Shown: positions 1 to 10,478 of the stretch, in pieces | Layout: each line of letters opens with the position of its first letter | Numbering within the stretch: position 1 is the first letter of the stretch | Origin: Spiroplasma gladiatoris | GTDB taxonomy: Bacteria > Bacillota_I > Bacilli_A > Mycoplasmatales > Mycoplasmataceae | Length of the DNA stretch: 64,000 nucleotides | Assembly: GCF_004379335.1 (NCBI RefSeq) | Contig: NZ_CP038013.1 | Location: forward strand, 186,001-250,000 | Direction: 5' to 3' | Notes under the pieces: model-generated | The model's input: the letters and a program-made list of their open reading frames with translations, nothing else | Told to the model about the DNA's origin: nothing | Database searches by the model: none | Translations under genes and position numbers: made by a program

Positions 1-169
1 CCTAAATTATTTTAAAAAACTTACCATTTTTTTTATTTTTTACTATACAATAATTTAGGACATTATTTTTGTCACAAAGAAAGGTTATTCTGCAAATGTT
101 AGACTATACAATATTTTATTTAAAAAATAAGTTAAATAAAAATACAATAAAAAAACTTTTAAAAAAAGA
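1..169. other. AT-rich stretch without a clear gene
   Basis: No convincing gene is visible. A short forward reading frame of about 45 codons (about 54-194) ends just before the tRNA promoter. It has no start signal and could be a remnant of an upstream gene. Confidence 0.4.
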
Positions 170-198
170 TTGTAAATTCTTGGCAGATAACTTATAAT
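170..198 (+). promoter_or_regulatory. Promoter of tRNA-Ile
   Basis: A -35 box TTGTAA (170-175), a 17-bp spacer and a perfect -10 box TATAAT (193-198) lie 12 bases before the tRNA 5' end. Confidence 0.7.
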
Positions 199-210
199 AA
201 TTATTGTTTT

Positions 211-287
<77 letters not shown>

Positions 288-302
288 TTTATTGAAATTA
301 AT

Positions 303-332
303 AAGCACTTTCTCCAAGAAAGTGCTTTTTTT
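303..332 (+). terminator. Rho-independent terminator after tRNA-Ile
   Basis: The stem AAGCACTTTCT pairs with AGAAAGTGCTT and is followed by a run of seven T. It separates the tRNA from the MATE gene. Confidence 0.85.
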
Positions 333-346
333 ATAAAGGAGTTATA

Positions 347-2158
347 ATGAGTGTTAGTGAAGTAAATAATCTTGAAGATTTTAATACTAATAACGTCAAA
401 AAAAAGAATAAAGTAAAGAGGCGGTTTTTTGCTACAGGTAAATGATATAAAATCGCTTTAACTTTAATCTTGTGATCTGTATTGCAAGAAATTTTAATGG
501 CTTCAACAGATTTAATTGATAATGTATTTGTAAATCATTTATATGAACATCAAGTTGAAGGATTTCAAGATTTAATAGATTACATTAAGGGTACAGGATG
601 AACTCAAAACATGACAACTGAAAAGCTTAATTCTGTAGGATTACAAAGTTTAGCAGGTTATGCATTGGATGGAATAAATTACACACCAGGTCAAATTGGT
701 GTAAATGCAGTTAGTGCTAGTAACCAATTATATATAATAATGTTTGCAATGGTTTCTGGATTTTGTTATGGTTCTGGAATTTTTAGTGCTCAATATTTTG
801 GAGCTGGTGAATATCAAAAACTAAAACATATAACATGTCTAAAAATGTACTTAACTTTATTTATTACTTTAATATTTGCAATAATTGGAATTGGTGGTAT
901 TACTAAGTATTTTATTGGCTTTACAACTCATCCTGATTATCAAAAAGATGCTTTACCACCAAAAACCAAATTGAACGAAACTTCTAGCTCACAAGAAATT
1001 AAAGAAGTATTTGAATATATTCAAAATAAAGTAGCTATTTTAGCAACAAAACAAGGAGATAAATATTATAAAATAGTATCTTTAAGTTATCCTTTACTTG
1101 TAATTAATCAAGTAGCAACAACTGCTTTGAGAGAAACTAGAAGACCATTTTATTCATTCTTTATGTCTTCAATATCTTTGGTTGCAAATGCTTTATGTAA
1201 TGTATTTTTAACAGCACCAACTTTTATTCCAAATTTTACAGGTTATGGAGTTGTTGGAGCTGCTCTAGGAACTGTTAGTTCTAGAATCTTACAATCAATT
1301 TTTATACTTGTTTTATTAGGAATTAAAAAATTTGAATTTATTCCAAGTATAAAACACTTTAAAATTCCTAAATATATACTTAGAATTTCTTTAATTAAAA
1401 GTTTACCAATATTATTAAATGAAACTTTATTTGCATTAGCGCAAGTTGTTCAAGTTAAATTAAGAGCTCAATATTCTGCAGATTCATTATCAGCAAATGC
1501 AATGTATGAAACTATGTTGATGGCGTTTTTCTCACCAATGTATCATGGGCTTAACGCTGGTATTTCTACCTTAGTAGGAAATGAATTAGGAGCTCAAAAC
1601 TTTAAAAAAGCTAAATATAATGCAAAACATTTAATGCGGCTAAGCTTTATGATTGCTTGTGGATTTTTAGTTATCTTTGCTGGTTTGTCATGAGTGATAC
1701 CAAAATTAATATTTCCAAATACAACTCCAGAAGGAATTAAAATTGGAGAGTGAATGGTATTTATTTATTCAATGACTTATCCAGTAATATTAATGAATAC
1801 TTGTGTATACTCCATACTTCGAGCCGGAGGTAATGTTGTTAGAGCCTTTTTAATGGATTCTGCTTTCAATTGAGTATTTCAAATTCCAGTATTATTTATA
1901 TTAATTCATTACAATTTATTTAATAATCCAAATGGTTTTATAAATTTAAATATTATCTATATACATTTAATCGTATGTATGTTTGAAGTATTTAAGTTAG
2001 TTCCTTCAATGATATTTTATTTTAGAGGAAAATGACTAACAAGTATTATTGATGAAACTAAATTTAAACATAAAAATGTTCCAAAAGATTTAATTAATAA
2101 AGAATCTATAAACATTGAAAATAAAGAATTAAATAATAACAAAAAAATAGAAAAGTAA
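347..2158 (+). CDS. MATE family multidrug/cation efflux transporter
   Basis: Predicted 603-aa polytopic membrane protein of the MATE (MatE) family, which exports drugs or organic cations in exchange for Na+ or H+. The family shows in the repeated membrane halves and in conserved-type segments such as SAQYFGAG (about residue 147) and GVVGAALGT in the middle. The start at 347 follows a good AAAGGAG at 335-341. At 603 aa it is longer than the usual 450 aa because of an extended, partly polar insertion after the first membrane segment and a second polar loop near residues 195-235. Several in-frame TGA codons are Trp. The C-terminal tail is polar (Asn/Lys-rich) and cytoplasmic. The substrate cannot be told from sequence. 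The gene stands alone between two terminators. Confidence 0.85.
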
Positions 2159-2177
2159 GATACTTTTCTATTTTTTT
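2147..2177 (+). terminator. Terminator of the MATE gene
   Basis: The hairpin ATAGAAAAGTA/TACTTTTCTAT overlaps the stop codon and is followed by T7. Confidence 0.8.
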
Positions 2178-2189
2178 GTAATATTAAGA

Positions 2190-2195
2190 TATAAT
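2190..2195 (+). promoter_or_regulatory. -10 box of the mgtA-like transcript
   Basis: A perfect TATAAT, about 165 bases before the ATPase start. No good -35 box is visible. It predicts a leader of about 155 nt. Confidence 0.55.
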
Positions 2196-2217
2196 AAAAA
2201 AAGATTTTAAATAGAAA

Positions 2218-2358
2218 AGAGGTGGTATTATGAGCATTCCTTCCGCCAGGGACAAAAAAACTTTTAAAAGCATTATATTTAAAAAGAGCGCTCATAATAG
2301 ACACCCTTTATTTAATTGTTGTTAAATTACTAAAGAGCTCTCTTTAAGAAAGGGAGAA
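2218..2358 (+). promoter_or_regulatory. Structured 5' leader of the P-type ATPase gene
   Basis: A 9-bp stem (2227-2235 ATTATGAGC with 2290-2298 GCTCATAAT), extended by GGTG/CACC (2221-2224 with 2302-2305), encloses a C/G-rich block near 2239-2252 that stands out in this AT-rich DNA. Just before the ATPase gene, CTCTCTTT (2338-2345) pairs with AAAGGGAG (2349-2356), which covers the Shine-Dalgarno. An alternative hairpin AAAGA/TCTTT (2332-2345) would free it. The 5' arm of the big stem contains the start codon of a small ORF. The layout looks like translational control of the transporter, perhaps by Mg2+. It does not match the M-box, yybP-ykoY or other metal riboswitch cores that I know. Confidence 0.55.
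2230..2325 (+). CDS. Putative 31-aa leader peptide upstream of the Mg2+ ATPase
   Basis: This short ORF starts MSIPSARDKK and ends in two cysteines. It has its own strong Shine-Dalgarno (GAGGTGG, 2219-2225) five bases before the ATG. It ends 35 bases before the ATPase start. Codons 5-8 (TCC GCC AGG GAC) are unusually GC-rich for this genome, which suggests RNA-structure constraint or rare-codon slowing. The start codon lies inside the 5' arm of the main leader stem, so its translation and the RNA fold would exclude each other. In enterobacteria the mgtA leader encodes the regulatory peptide MgtL; a similar role here is inference. It could also be a chance ORF in a structured RNA. Confidence 0.5.
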   Translation: MSIPSARDKKTFKSIIFKKSAHNRHPLFNCC

Positions 2359-2360
2359 CA

Positions 2361-5075
2361 ATGGAAAAAGTTAATAAAAAGATTTCTAAAGAAGTTAGAA
2401 ATAATACAATCAAAAATTCTTTGACAGTTTTTTCAAAACTAGATCAAGAAAAAATTTTAAATAAGTTTGAACTTGAACAGTTTGGGCTAAGAGAAGAAGA
2501 AGTTGAAAAACAAAAAACAAAATTTGGAGAAAATAAATTAAATTCAAAAAGATTTAATTTTCCAATTGTTTTTTTAAAATGTTTTTTTAGTCCTTTTAAT
2601 CTAATTCTTATCATTATTGATATTTACAGTTTTTATAATTTTTTTAGCCAAGAAGTTGCAGAAAGAGATTCATTTGACCTTGCAGGAGCATTAATTGTTT
2701 TAATTATGATTCTATTAAGTGGAGGTATTACATTTTTACAAGAAATAAGATCTTTTTTTGTTATTAGAAAAATGACTTTTGATGATAAAAAATTAACTCA
2801 TGTAATTAGAAATACTGATTTTAGTGTTAAAAAAATTGATAATGCTAACTCTGTTAAATTAATTAAAGAAGCAGAAGCTATTGATACAGAAGAATTGGTT
2901 CCAGGTGATTTAGTTTATTTATCAAATGGTGATTTAATACCAGCTGATATTAAAATTGTTTGATCAAACAATTTATATTTAAACCAATCATCACTAACAG
3001 GAGAATCTTTTCCAGTATTAAAAAAAGAAGATAACGCAAAAAAAGAATATTTAGAGTTTGAAAATATTTGTTTTACAGGAACTGATGTAATTTCTGGATC
3101 TGCACTTGGAGTAGTTATATCAACTGCAAAAGAAACTTATTTTTCAACAATAAACGATAGAGTTACTGAAAAAAGACCTAAGTCATCTTTTGATAAAGGT
3201 GTTAAAAAAATTACTTTATTATTAATATCATTTATGTTAGCAGTAACTCCAATTGTATTTTTAGTTTTTGGATTAAGAGGTTGAGGTCAAACAGGAGTTT
3301 GATTAGATGCTACATTATTTGCAATATCAATTGCTGTTGGTCTTACTCCTGAAATGTTACCAATTATAATTACTGCCAACTTATCTAAAGGTTATACAAA
3401 AATTAAAAAACAAGAAGTACTTGTTAAAAATTTAAATGCAGTTCAAAATATGGGAGCAATCGATATTCTTTGTACTGACAAAACAGGAACAATCACAAGT
3501 GGAGAAATTCATTTAGATCGTGTAATGGATTTTAACGGAAGCAAAAATCAAGTTGTTAATAATTTATTATATTTAAATAGTTATTTTCAAACAGGCTTTC
3601 AAAGTCCTATTGATCAAGCGGTATTGTTAACTGATAAAATCTTAAAACCAAATATAGAAGAATACACAAAGGAATGAGAAGTACCTTTTGATTTTAATAG
3701 AAAAATGTTATCAGTAATTTTATCTAAGAATGAACAAAAAGAAATATTTACAAAAGGTGCTATTGAAGAAGTAATGGCAATTTGTAATAGAGTCTCAATT
3801 CAAGGTGAAATTATTGAAATTACTGAAGAACACAAAAATAAAATTAGGAATCGTGTTACAGATTTAAATAAAGATGGATATCGAGTTGTTGGAATAGCTC
3901 ATAACTATTTACAAGATGAAGATATTGAAGAAGATCTTGTTTTTATGGGATTTGCAACTTTCTTTGATGAACCAAAATCTACATCAAAAGAAATAATAAA
4001 AACTTTAAAAACTCGTGGAATTGATACAAAGATTTTAACAGGAGATAGTGAAATAATTACAAGAGCTATTTGTAAAAAAGTGGACTTTAGTATTTCAAAA
4101 ATTTATACAGGTAAAGAAATTGAAGAAATGAATGATACACAATTACAAAGAGCTGTAAAAGATGCTAATGTTTTTGTGAAATTAAGCCCACTTCATAAAT
4201 CTTTAATAATCTCAACTTTAAAAGAACAAGGACATGTTGTTGGATTTATGGGTGATGGAATAAACGATGCACCAGTTTTAAGAAATTCCGATGTTGCTAT
4301 TTCATTTATTGATGCATCAAATATCGCACAAGATGCAGCAGACATTATCTTGGTAAACGACTCATTGATGGTTATTGATACAGCTGTTCATGAAGGAAGA
4401 TCAAGTTTAGCAAATATTTTAAAATATATAAAAGTTACTATAGCATCAAACTTTGGTAATGTATTAAGTGTATTAGTTGCATTATTTCTAACTAACGTTG
4501 AACCAATGCAACCAATTCATTTGTTATTGCAAAACTTATTATATGATATTGTTATGTTTGCGTTTATTTTTGATAAAGTAGATAAAAAATTTACAGATTC
4601 ACCAAGACCGCTTAAAACCAAAAACATAATTTGGTTTACCGTCATAAATGGACCTGTAAGTTCTATATTTGATATATCAACATTTTTAGTTCTTTTATTC
4701 GCATTCAAAGCACAAGTTGGAGTTCCATTTGGAATGCAAACAGACAAAGAAACACTAGAGCCTAATGCAATTGCAACATTTAATGCATCGTGGTTCTTAG
4801 TTGGATTAATGACACAAACTGCTGTTATGCAAATGTATAGAACAGAAAAAATACCATTTGTACAATCAAATGCGTCATGACAAGTAAATGTTTCAACCGT
4901 ATTTGTTTGTAGTATGGCGATTGTTGTTCCTTACACTCCTATAAATCAATTAGTAAAAATGAATCAACCACCTTTAGCTTTCTTACCAGTGGGAGTTGGA
5001 TTTGTTATTGCTTATGTATTTTTAGCTCAATGTGTAAAAATGTTATATATTAGAAGATTTAAAGAATGATTATAA
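2361..5075 (+). CDS. mgtA: Magnesium-translocating P-type ATPase (MgtA type)
   Basis: 904-aa P-type ATPase that imports Mg2+ across the membrane, using ATP and a phospho-aspartate intermediate. Visible in order: cation ATPase N-domain with FGENKLN (about residues 52-58), actuator motif TGES (about 213), phosphorylation site DKTGT (Asp near 373), nucleotide domain, hinge motif GDGINDAP (about 631), and a C-terminal bundle of membrane helices. The overall pattern and the N-terminal NPFN-like segment (SPFN here) match subgroup IIIB (MgtA/MgtB) rather than Ca2+ or heavy-metal pumps; CPx metal motifs are absent. The start at 2361 follows AGGGAG. It is preceded by a structured leader with a small ORF, and ends in a terminator shared with the convergent gene. 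Substrate assignment rests on family resemblance. Confidence 0.85.
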
Positions 5076-5106
5076 AAAACCTTAAGTTTAAAACTTAAGG
5101 TTTTTG
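5074..5106. terminator. Bidirectional terminator
   Basis: AAAAACCTTAAGTTT and its complement form a hairpin with A-runs on the left and T-runs on the right. It serves the ATPase gene and the convergent hypothetical gene. Confidence 0.8.
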
Positions 5107-5505
5107 TTTATTTTTTTTAAAATAATAAATAATTATAAATTGAGAATCTGCAAAGTAACTTTCTAGTCAATTAATATAGTTATTCAATTTTTTATTATCT
5201 TTTTCAATTCAGTTTTTAAATATATCATTTTCATATCATTGGTCTTTTTCGTTATTAAATCTTCTTTCTAAGGCTTTTAATACGCGATCTTTTTCGTTGT
5301 ATAATTCTAACCCTTCATAACTTGTAATTGTAACTTTTTGTTCATTGTTACTATTTTGCTCTAAAAAAGTCACTTCTATTTCTTTTACACTTCTAAATTG
5401 AATATAGATATCTATAAAATTTTGACCATACTTTCTTAGTTCTATAAATTTTTTATCCTTTTTTATTAATTCCATATTTTCTTTAGTAATAACAAACTTC
5501 AACAT
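5095..5505 (-). CDS. Hypothetical protein, 136 aa
   Basis: Starts MLKFVITKENMEL. It continues through three in-frame TGA (Trp) codons to a TAA inside the terminator hairpin. Soluble, strongly charged (Lys/Glu/Asn-rich), with no signal peptide. A few hydrophobic residues near the C-terminus (IIIYYF) are too short for a membrane segment. I do not recognise the family. It is convergent with the Mg2+ ATPase gene and divergent from leuS. Confidence 0.6.
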
Positions 5506-5598
5506 TTTTTTATCCCTTACTTTCTTATAAGTTAATTATAAAACTTTTATTATAGACAAAATAATTATCTTATATCTTTATTAAATTATTTAAAACTT

Positions 5599-5623
5599 AA
5601 ACAAGGTTAATAATACCTTGTTT
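5599..5623. promoter_or_regulatory. Inverted repeat overlapping the leuS -35 box
   Basis: AAACAAGGT (5599-5607) and ACCTTGTTT (5615-5623) form a 9-bp dyad with a 7-base centre. The right arm contains the -35 box of the leuS promoter, so it could be a repressor operator. No T-run follows, which argues against a terminator. Confidence 0.4.
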
Positions 5624-5647
5624 AACTAATGTTAAATATTATATAAT
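5618..5647 (+). promoter_or_regulatory. leuS promoter
   Basis: -35 TTGTTT (5618-5623), 18-bp spacer, -10 TATAAT (5642-5647). No T-box stem or specifier structure is visible in the short leader. Confidence 0.6.
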
Positions 5648-5680
5648 TAACGAGACTTAAAAAATAGTAGGAGAATAGTT

Positions 5681-8098
5681 ATGGAATATTCACATAAGAA
5701 AATTGAAAAAAAATGACAAAAGTATTGAGAAGAAAACAATACTTATAAAACAACTCAAGAAAGTGATAAAAAAGCTTATATTTTGGATATGTTTCCATAC
5801 CCAAGTGGTTCTGGCTTACATGTCGGACACCCTAAAGGATATATAGCAACAGATGTTTTTGCTAGAATGAGAAAATTACAAGGTTATGATGTTCTACATC
5901 CGATTGGTTATGATGCTTTTGGTTTACCAGCAGAGCAATATGCAATCAAAACCGGAAATGATCCAAGAGAATTTACAGAACAAAATATAAATATTTTTAG
6001 AGAGCAATTAAAAATCTTAGGATTTAGTTATGATTATAATAAAGAAGTTAATACAAGTCATCCTGGTTATTACAAAACAACTCAGTGAATTTTTCAACAA
6101 CTTTATAAACAAAATCTTGCTGAAATTAGATATGCAAATGTTAATTGATGTGAAGGATTAGGAACAGTTCTTGCTAATGAAGAAGTAGTTGTTAAAAATG
6201 GAAAAATGTATTCTGACATTGGAGATTTTGAAGTAATCAAAAAACCAATGAAACAATGAGTTTTAAAAATTACTCATTATGCAGATAAACTTTTAGAAGG
6301 TTTAGATGAACTAGATTGACCAAATTCTGTAAAAGAACTACAAAAAAATTGAATCGGAAGAAGTGAAGGGGTAATAATTAATTTTAAAATTAAAGGATCA
6401 AGTAAAACTTTACCTGTTTTTACAACAAGACCAGATACAATTTTTGGAATATCTTACTTAGTTTTAGCTCCTGAACATGAATTGTTAAAAGAACTTTGTT
6501 CAAATGAATTTAAAAAAGATGTAGAAGAATATGTACAATTAGCAAAAACAAAAACAGATATTCAAAGACAAGATGATTCAAAAGAAAAAACAGGAGCTTT
6601 TATTGGTTCATATGCAATAAATCCATTTAATAATGAAGAAATTCCTCTTTGAGTAGCAGACTATGTTTTAAATGATTATGGAACTGGAGCTGTAATGGGT
6701 GTTGCAGCACATGATAATAGAGATTTTGAATTTGCTAAAAAATATAATTTACCAATTAAATTTGTTATTGAAACAAAAGATACATCAAAAGCATTTATAG
6801 GAGAAGGAAAACATATTAACTCAGACTTTTTAAACGGACTTTTAAAAGATGAAGCAAAAGATTTAATTACAAAAAAAATATTAGAAAATAACTTTGGGCA
6901 AATAAAAGTTAATTATAAGTTAAGAGACTGATTGTTTTCAAGACAAAGATTTTATGGAGAACCATTTCCAGTTGTTTTTTTAGAAGATGGACAAATAGCT
7001 TTAGTTGATGAAAAAGATTTACCTTTAGAGTTGCCCAAAACAGATTATATTAAACCATCAGGAACTGGTGAATCACCACTTGCAAACATTTCTGAGTGAG
7101 TAAATATTGAGTTTAATGGAAAACCTGCAAAAAGAGAAACTAATACAATGCCTCAATGAGCTGGATCTTGTTGATATTATTTAGCATATATATTAACTAC
7201 AAGTCCAAATAATTTAATAGACATTAACTCACAAGAAGCAAAAAAACTTTTTGAAAAATGATTACCTGTTGATCTTTATGTTGGTGGTCAAGAACATGCA
7301 ACTTTACACTTACTTTATGCTAGATTTTGACATAAAGTTTTATATGATATTGGAATTGTCACAACTAAAGAACCATTTCAAAAACTAATTAATCAAGGAA
7401 TGATATTAGCAGATAATGGTGAAAAAATGTCAAAATCTAAAGGAAATACAATCAATCCAGATGAAATTGTAGAATCACATGGTGCAGATACATTAAGATT
7501 ATACGAAATGTTCATGGGACCAATTGAAGCTTCATTTCCGTGAGCTTTTAATGGATTAGACGGTTCTAGAAAATGGCTGGACAGAGTTTATCGTATTTTT
7601 GAAAAATTTGAATTTAGTCAAACAAACAATCATAATTTAGATTTTGTTTATAATGAAGTTGTAAAAAAAGTAACAACTATGATTGAAGAATGTAAATTAA
7701 ATACAGCAGTTTCTCAATTAATGGTTTTTGTAAATGCGATTTATAAAGAAACTCAACCGATTTATATTGAATATATTAAAGGATTTTTAATAATGCTTTC
7801 AACTTATGCTCCGCATTTAGCAGAAGAATTATGAGAAAAAATTGGTCAAAAAGCAAGTGTATGTTTACAACAATGACCTAGTTATGACGAAACTAAATTA
7901 GTTAATGATAATACTATAATAGCTGTTCAAATTAATGGCAAATTAAGAGCAACATTTGAAACAAAAAAAGGAACAAGCAAAGAAGAATTATTAACAAAGG
8001 CAAAAAGCATTGAAAAAATAAGTGAATCCTTAAAAAACTCAACAGTATTAAAAGAAATTGCAGTTATTGATAAAATAGTAAGTTTTGTAACTAAATAA
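5681..8098 (+). CDS. leuS: Leucyl-tRNA synthetase
   Basis: 805-aa class I aminoacyl-tRNA synthetase that charges tRNA-Leu. The signature motifs are HVGH (residues 47-50, the HIGH motif) and KMSKS (582-586). The CP1 editing domain is present, with its threonine-rich TTRPDT motif and the [12 protein letters not shown] segment, so mischarged tRNA should still be hydrolysed. This is worth noting because some Mollicutes have lost editing in LeuRS. A WAGSCWYY-like segment precedes the second half of the catalytic core, and the C-terminal anticodon-binding and tail regions are complete. Length is normal for bacteria. The start at 5681 has AGGAGA upstream. It is transcribed alone. Confidence 0.97.
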
Positions 8099-8102
8099 TA
8101 TT

Positions 8103-8137
8103 AAAAATTTATTCTTATAATAAGAATAAATTTTTTT
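8103..8137 (+). terminator. leuS terminator
   Basis: AAAATTTATTCTTAT and its complement form a hairpin ending in T7. Confidence 0.8.
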
Positions 8138-8183
8138 ATAATACAAAAAAATAGTTCTATAATAAATATGTAGAAGATAGAAA

Positions 8184-8689
8184 ATGAGAAAAGTATTAGG
8201 AGTAATAGGGTTATAGACTCAAAAGCAACTATTATAAATTTTGCAATAGCTTGTAACATACAAAACCCTTCAGGTATGTTTGGTAATAATGGAGATAACA
8301 CTATCAAAGATCTTACTTATGTTAAAGATTGTTCAAACTCAGATTTAGTAAAAATTCTTGAAGATGATATTATAGTAGATAAAGTTTTAAGTAAAGACTT
8401 TAGCAAAGATCAATTTAATAATTCAGTTATTAGTTTGAATGTACCAGGAACAATGTATGAAAGTATGGAACAGTATGATAGAATAAAAGTTTTATTTAAA
8501 GAAACACAAAATTATAATTTTAGCCATGATTTTAGTGATAAAACTTTTATTAATTTAAACATAATAACAATAAAAGGTAGTGTTGGAAATAAAGTTTTTG
8601 ATTTATATTTTGTAAATTGTTATGTTGATATTAAAAATAAAAAATACAAATTAGGAGCAGATTATAAAGTAGAAGTTAGAGTTGAATAA
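8184..8689 (+). pseudogene. Decayed lipoprotein gene
   Basis: The start reads MRKVLGVIGL and then hits TAG. From about 8211 the next frame continues with a hydrophobic stretch that ends in a lipobox-like FAIAC (Cys codon at 8252), followed by a polar, mature-like region of about 140 aa to the stop at 8687. One small indel near 8210 explains the break. The intact product would be a short lipoprotein of the Mollicute type. The remaining ORF (from 8276) has no start signal, so it is probably not expressed. A sequencing error is the alternative. Confidence 0.65.
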
Positions 8690-8707
8690 AATTATTTAAA
8701 ACTTTAA

Positions 8708-8736
8708 ATCAAAAGGTATCAAAACCTTTTTTTTTT
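8708..8736 (+). terminator. Terminator after the decayed lipoprotein gene
   Basis: AAAAGG/CCTTTT stem with a T10 tail. The stem is short. Confidence 0.5.
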
Positions 8737-8880
8737 AAAAAAAGTATGTATTATAATTAAATTATTAGGATTAAATTAAATTCTAATAGTTAAAAAGAGT
8801 AATGAGAATATGAGTATAAATATAACGTATTAAAATATGTATTTTTTATTAGCAAATATTTTTATTATAGAAAGGAAATG

Positions 8881-10467
8881 ATGAAAAAAATTATCAAAAA
8901 ATATTGAATGCTTATTTTTTTATGCTTATTTTTTGAAGTAATTGGACAACTTTTATTTATAGGATCTAATTATTTTCAATATACAGTAGTAAATAAAGTA
9001 ATTCAAGAAAACAAATCAATAAATGAAATTTGACTAGAAACATTATTTGCATTTGGTGGTGTTATAGTTTCACTTACTATAACTTATTTTTCTGATTTAA
9101 TGAGATGTAGAATATCATATAAATTAAGAATTAATTTAAAACAAATTGTAAGCTTTAAAATTAATAGTTTAAGTGATGAAGAATATGAAAAAAATAAAAA
9201 AGGGGAATACATTTCATGATACAACAATGAAGTTGAAGCGATTAGTGCTGCTTTAGAAGCTAAACTAATATCGATTTATGTTAGTTTGGTATTAACAATT
9301 TTACCAATTACATTGTTATTTATTTTTGTTCATTGAATTGTTGGACTAGTAGCTTTATTTGGAGGATTACTAACAATATTTGTTCCTTCAATCGCTGGAA
9401 TTTTTCTTTCCAAAAAATATCAAGAAATTGCAATGGAGCAAGGAGAATTTACTCAAGGTATAGAAAATTTAATTAATGGATATGCTGAATTTGCTTATCA
9501 AAATAAAAAAGGATTATTTAGATCTCTAATTGAAAAATTTTCAAACAAAATGGAATCTAAAGTAGCCAAAGTTAGTTACTTTACTTTTGGTATTTCTTTG
9601 TTAATTGGAATTTTACAAGTTGTTTTACAACAAAGTACATTTGTTGGATCAACTATTTTATATTACAATGGTATTGCTTCGCCAGGAGCTGTTATGGTTT
9701 CTATAAACTTTTCTGCTTACTTTATTGAAGGATTTTCAAGTTTAATTGAAAACATTACAAGTATTGGTAAAGGTAAAGGAATAATTAAAAAATATAAAAA
9801 TATTAGAGAATATCAAGAGTATACAAAAAACTCAATTCCTTTTAAAGAATTAAATATAAATAAACTAAATTGTGAAATTGAACAAAAACAAATATTTAAA
9901 GACTTTAATTTGCAAATTGATGCAAATAAAAAATATTTAGTAGTTGGAGAGTCAGGTAAAGGAAAAACTACTTTATTTAAAATTATCTTTGGAATATTAA
10001 ATAAATACTCAGGAGACTTAATTTTGAATAAAGAAATTAATTATAAAACTTTAGTTCCTGAGGATTTAAAAAATCTTTATTCATATGTACCGCAAGAAAC
10101 TACAATATTTAATGATACTATTAGAAATAATATAAGTTTATGAAATAAAGAAATTGATGATAAAAAGATAATTGAAGCACTTAAAAAAGTAAATCTCTCA
10201 AGTTTATTAAAAGATAATACTTTAGATACTGTTATAAATTATGATAATAAAAACTTCTCTGGTGGAGAATTACAAAGAATAGCAATCGCAAGAGCGCTTG
10301 TTGATGAAAAACAAGTCATGATAATGGATGAGATAACAGCAAGTTTAGATAAAGAAAATCGTCAAAATATAGAAAATTTAGTTGGAGAACTAGACAAAAC
10401 AGTCTTATATATTTCTCATACAACTAGTACAAATGACAAAAACTTTGATGTTGTTGTTAAATTATAG
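8881..10467 (+). CDS. ABC exporter half-transporter (membrane plus ATPase), first of a pair
   Basis: 528 aa. The N-terminal half (about 1-310) is an ABC exporter membrane domain. The C-terminal half is the ATPase, with Walker A GESGKGKTT, Q-loop YVPQETTIF, signature FSGGELQRIAIARAL, Walker B plus catalytic Glu (MIMDEITASLD) and H-loop ISHTT. Two ATGs lie side by side (8878 and 8881). I chose 8881 because AAAGGA sits at a proper distance from it. A second half-transporter follows after 11 bases, so the two probably form a heterodimer. Exporters of this shape move peptides, bacteriocins, lipids or drugs; the cargo cannot be read here and no precursor peptide is seen nearby. Confidence 0.9.
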
Positions 10468-10478
10468 AAAGGTTTAAT

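Noticed and set aside
2017-2304. 95-codon reverse ORF over the MATE 3' end and the mgtA leader
   Set aside because: It runs through a terminator and opposite a real gene, with no RBS.
2221-2358. mgtA leader as M-box, yybP-ykoY, ZTP or fluoride riboswitch
   Set aside because: The conserved cores of these classes are absent; only a vague CCGCC(A/T)GGG resemblance to ZTP exists, without the first half of that motif.
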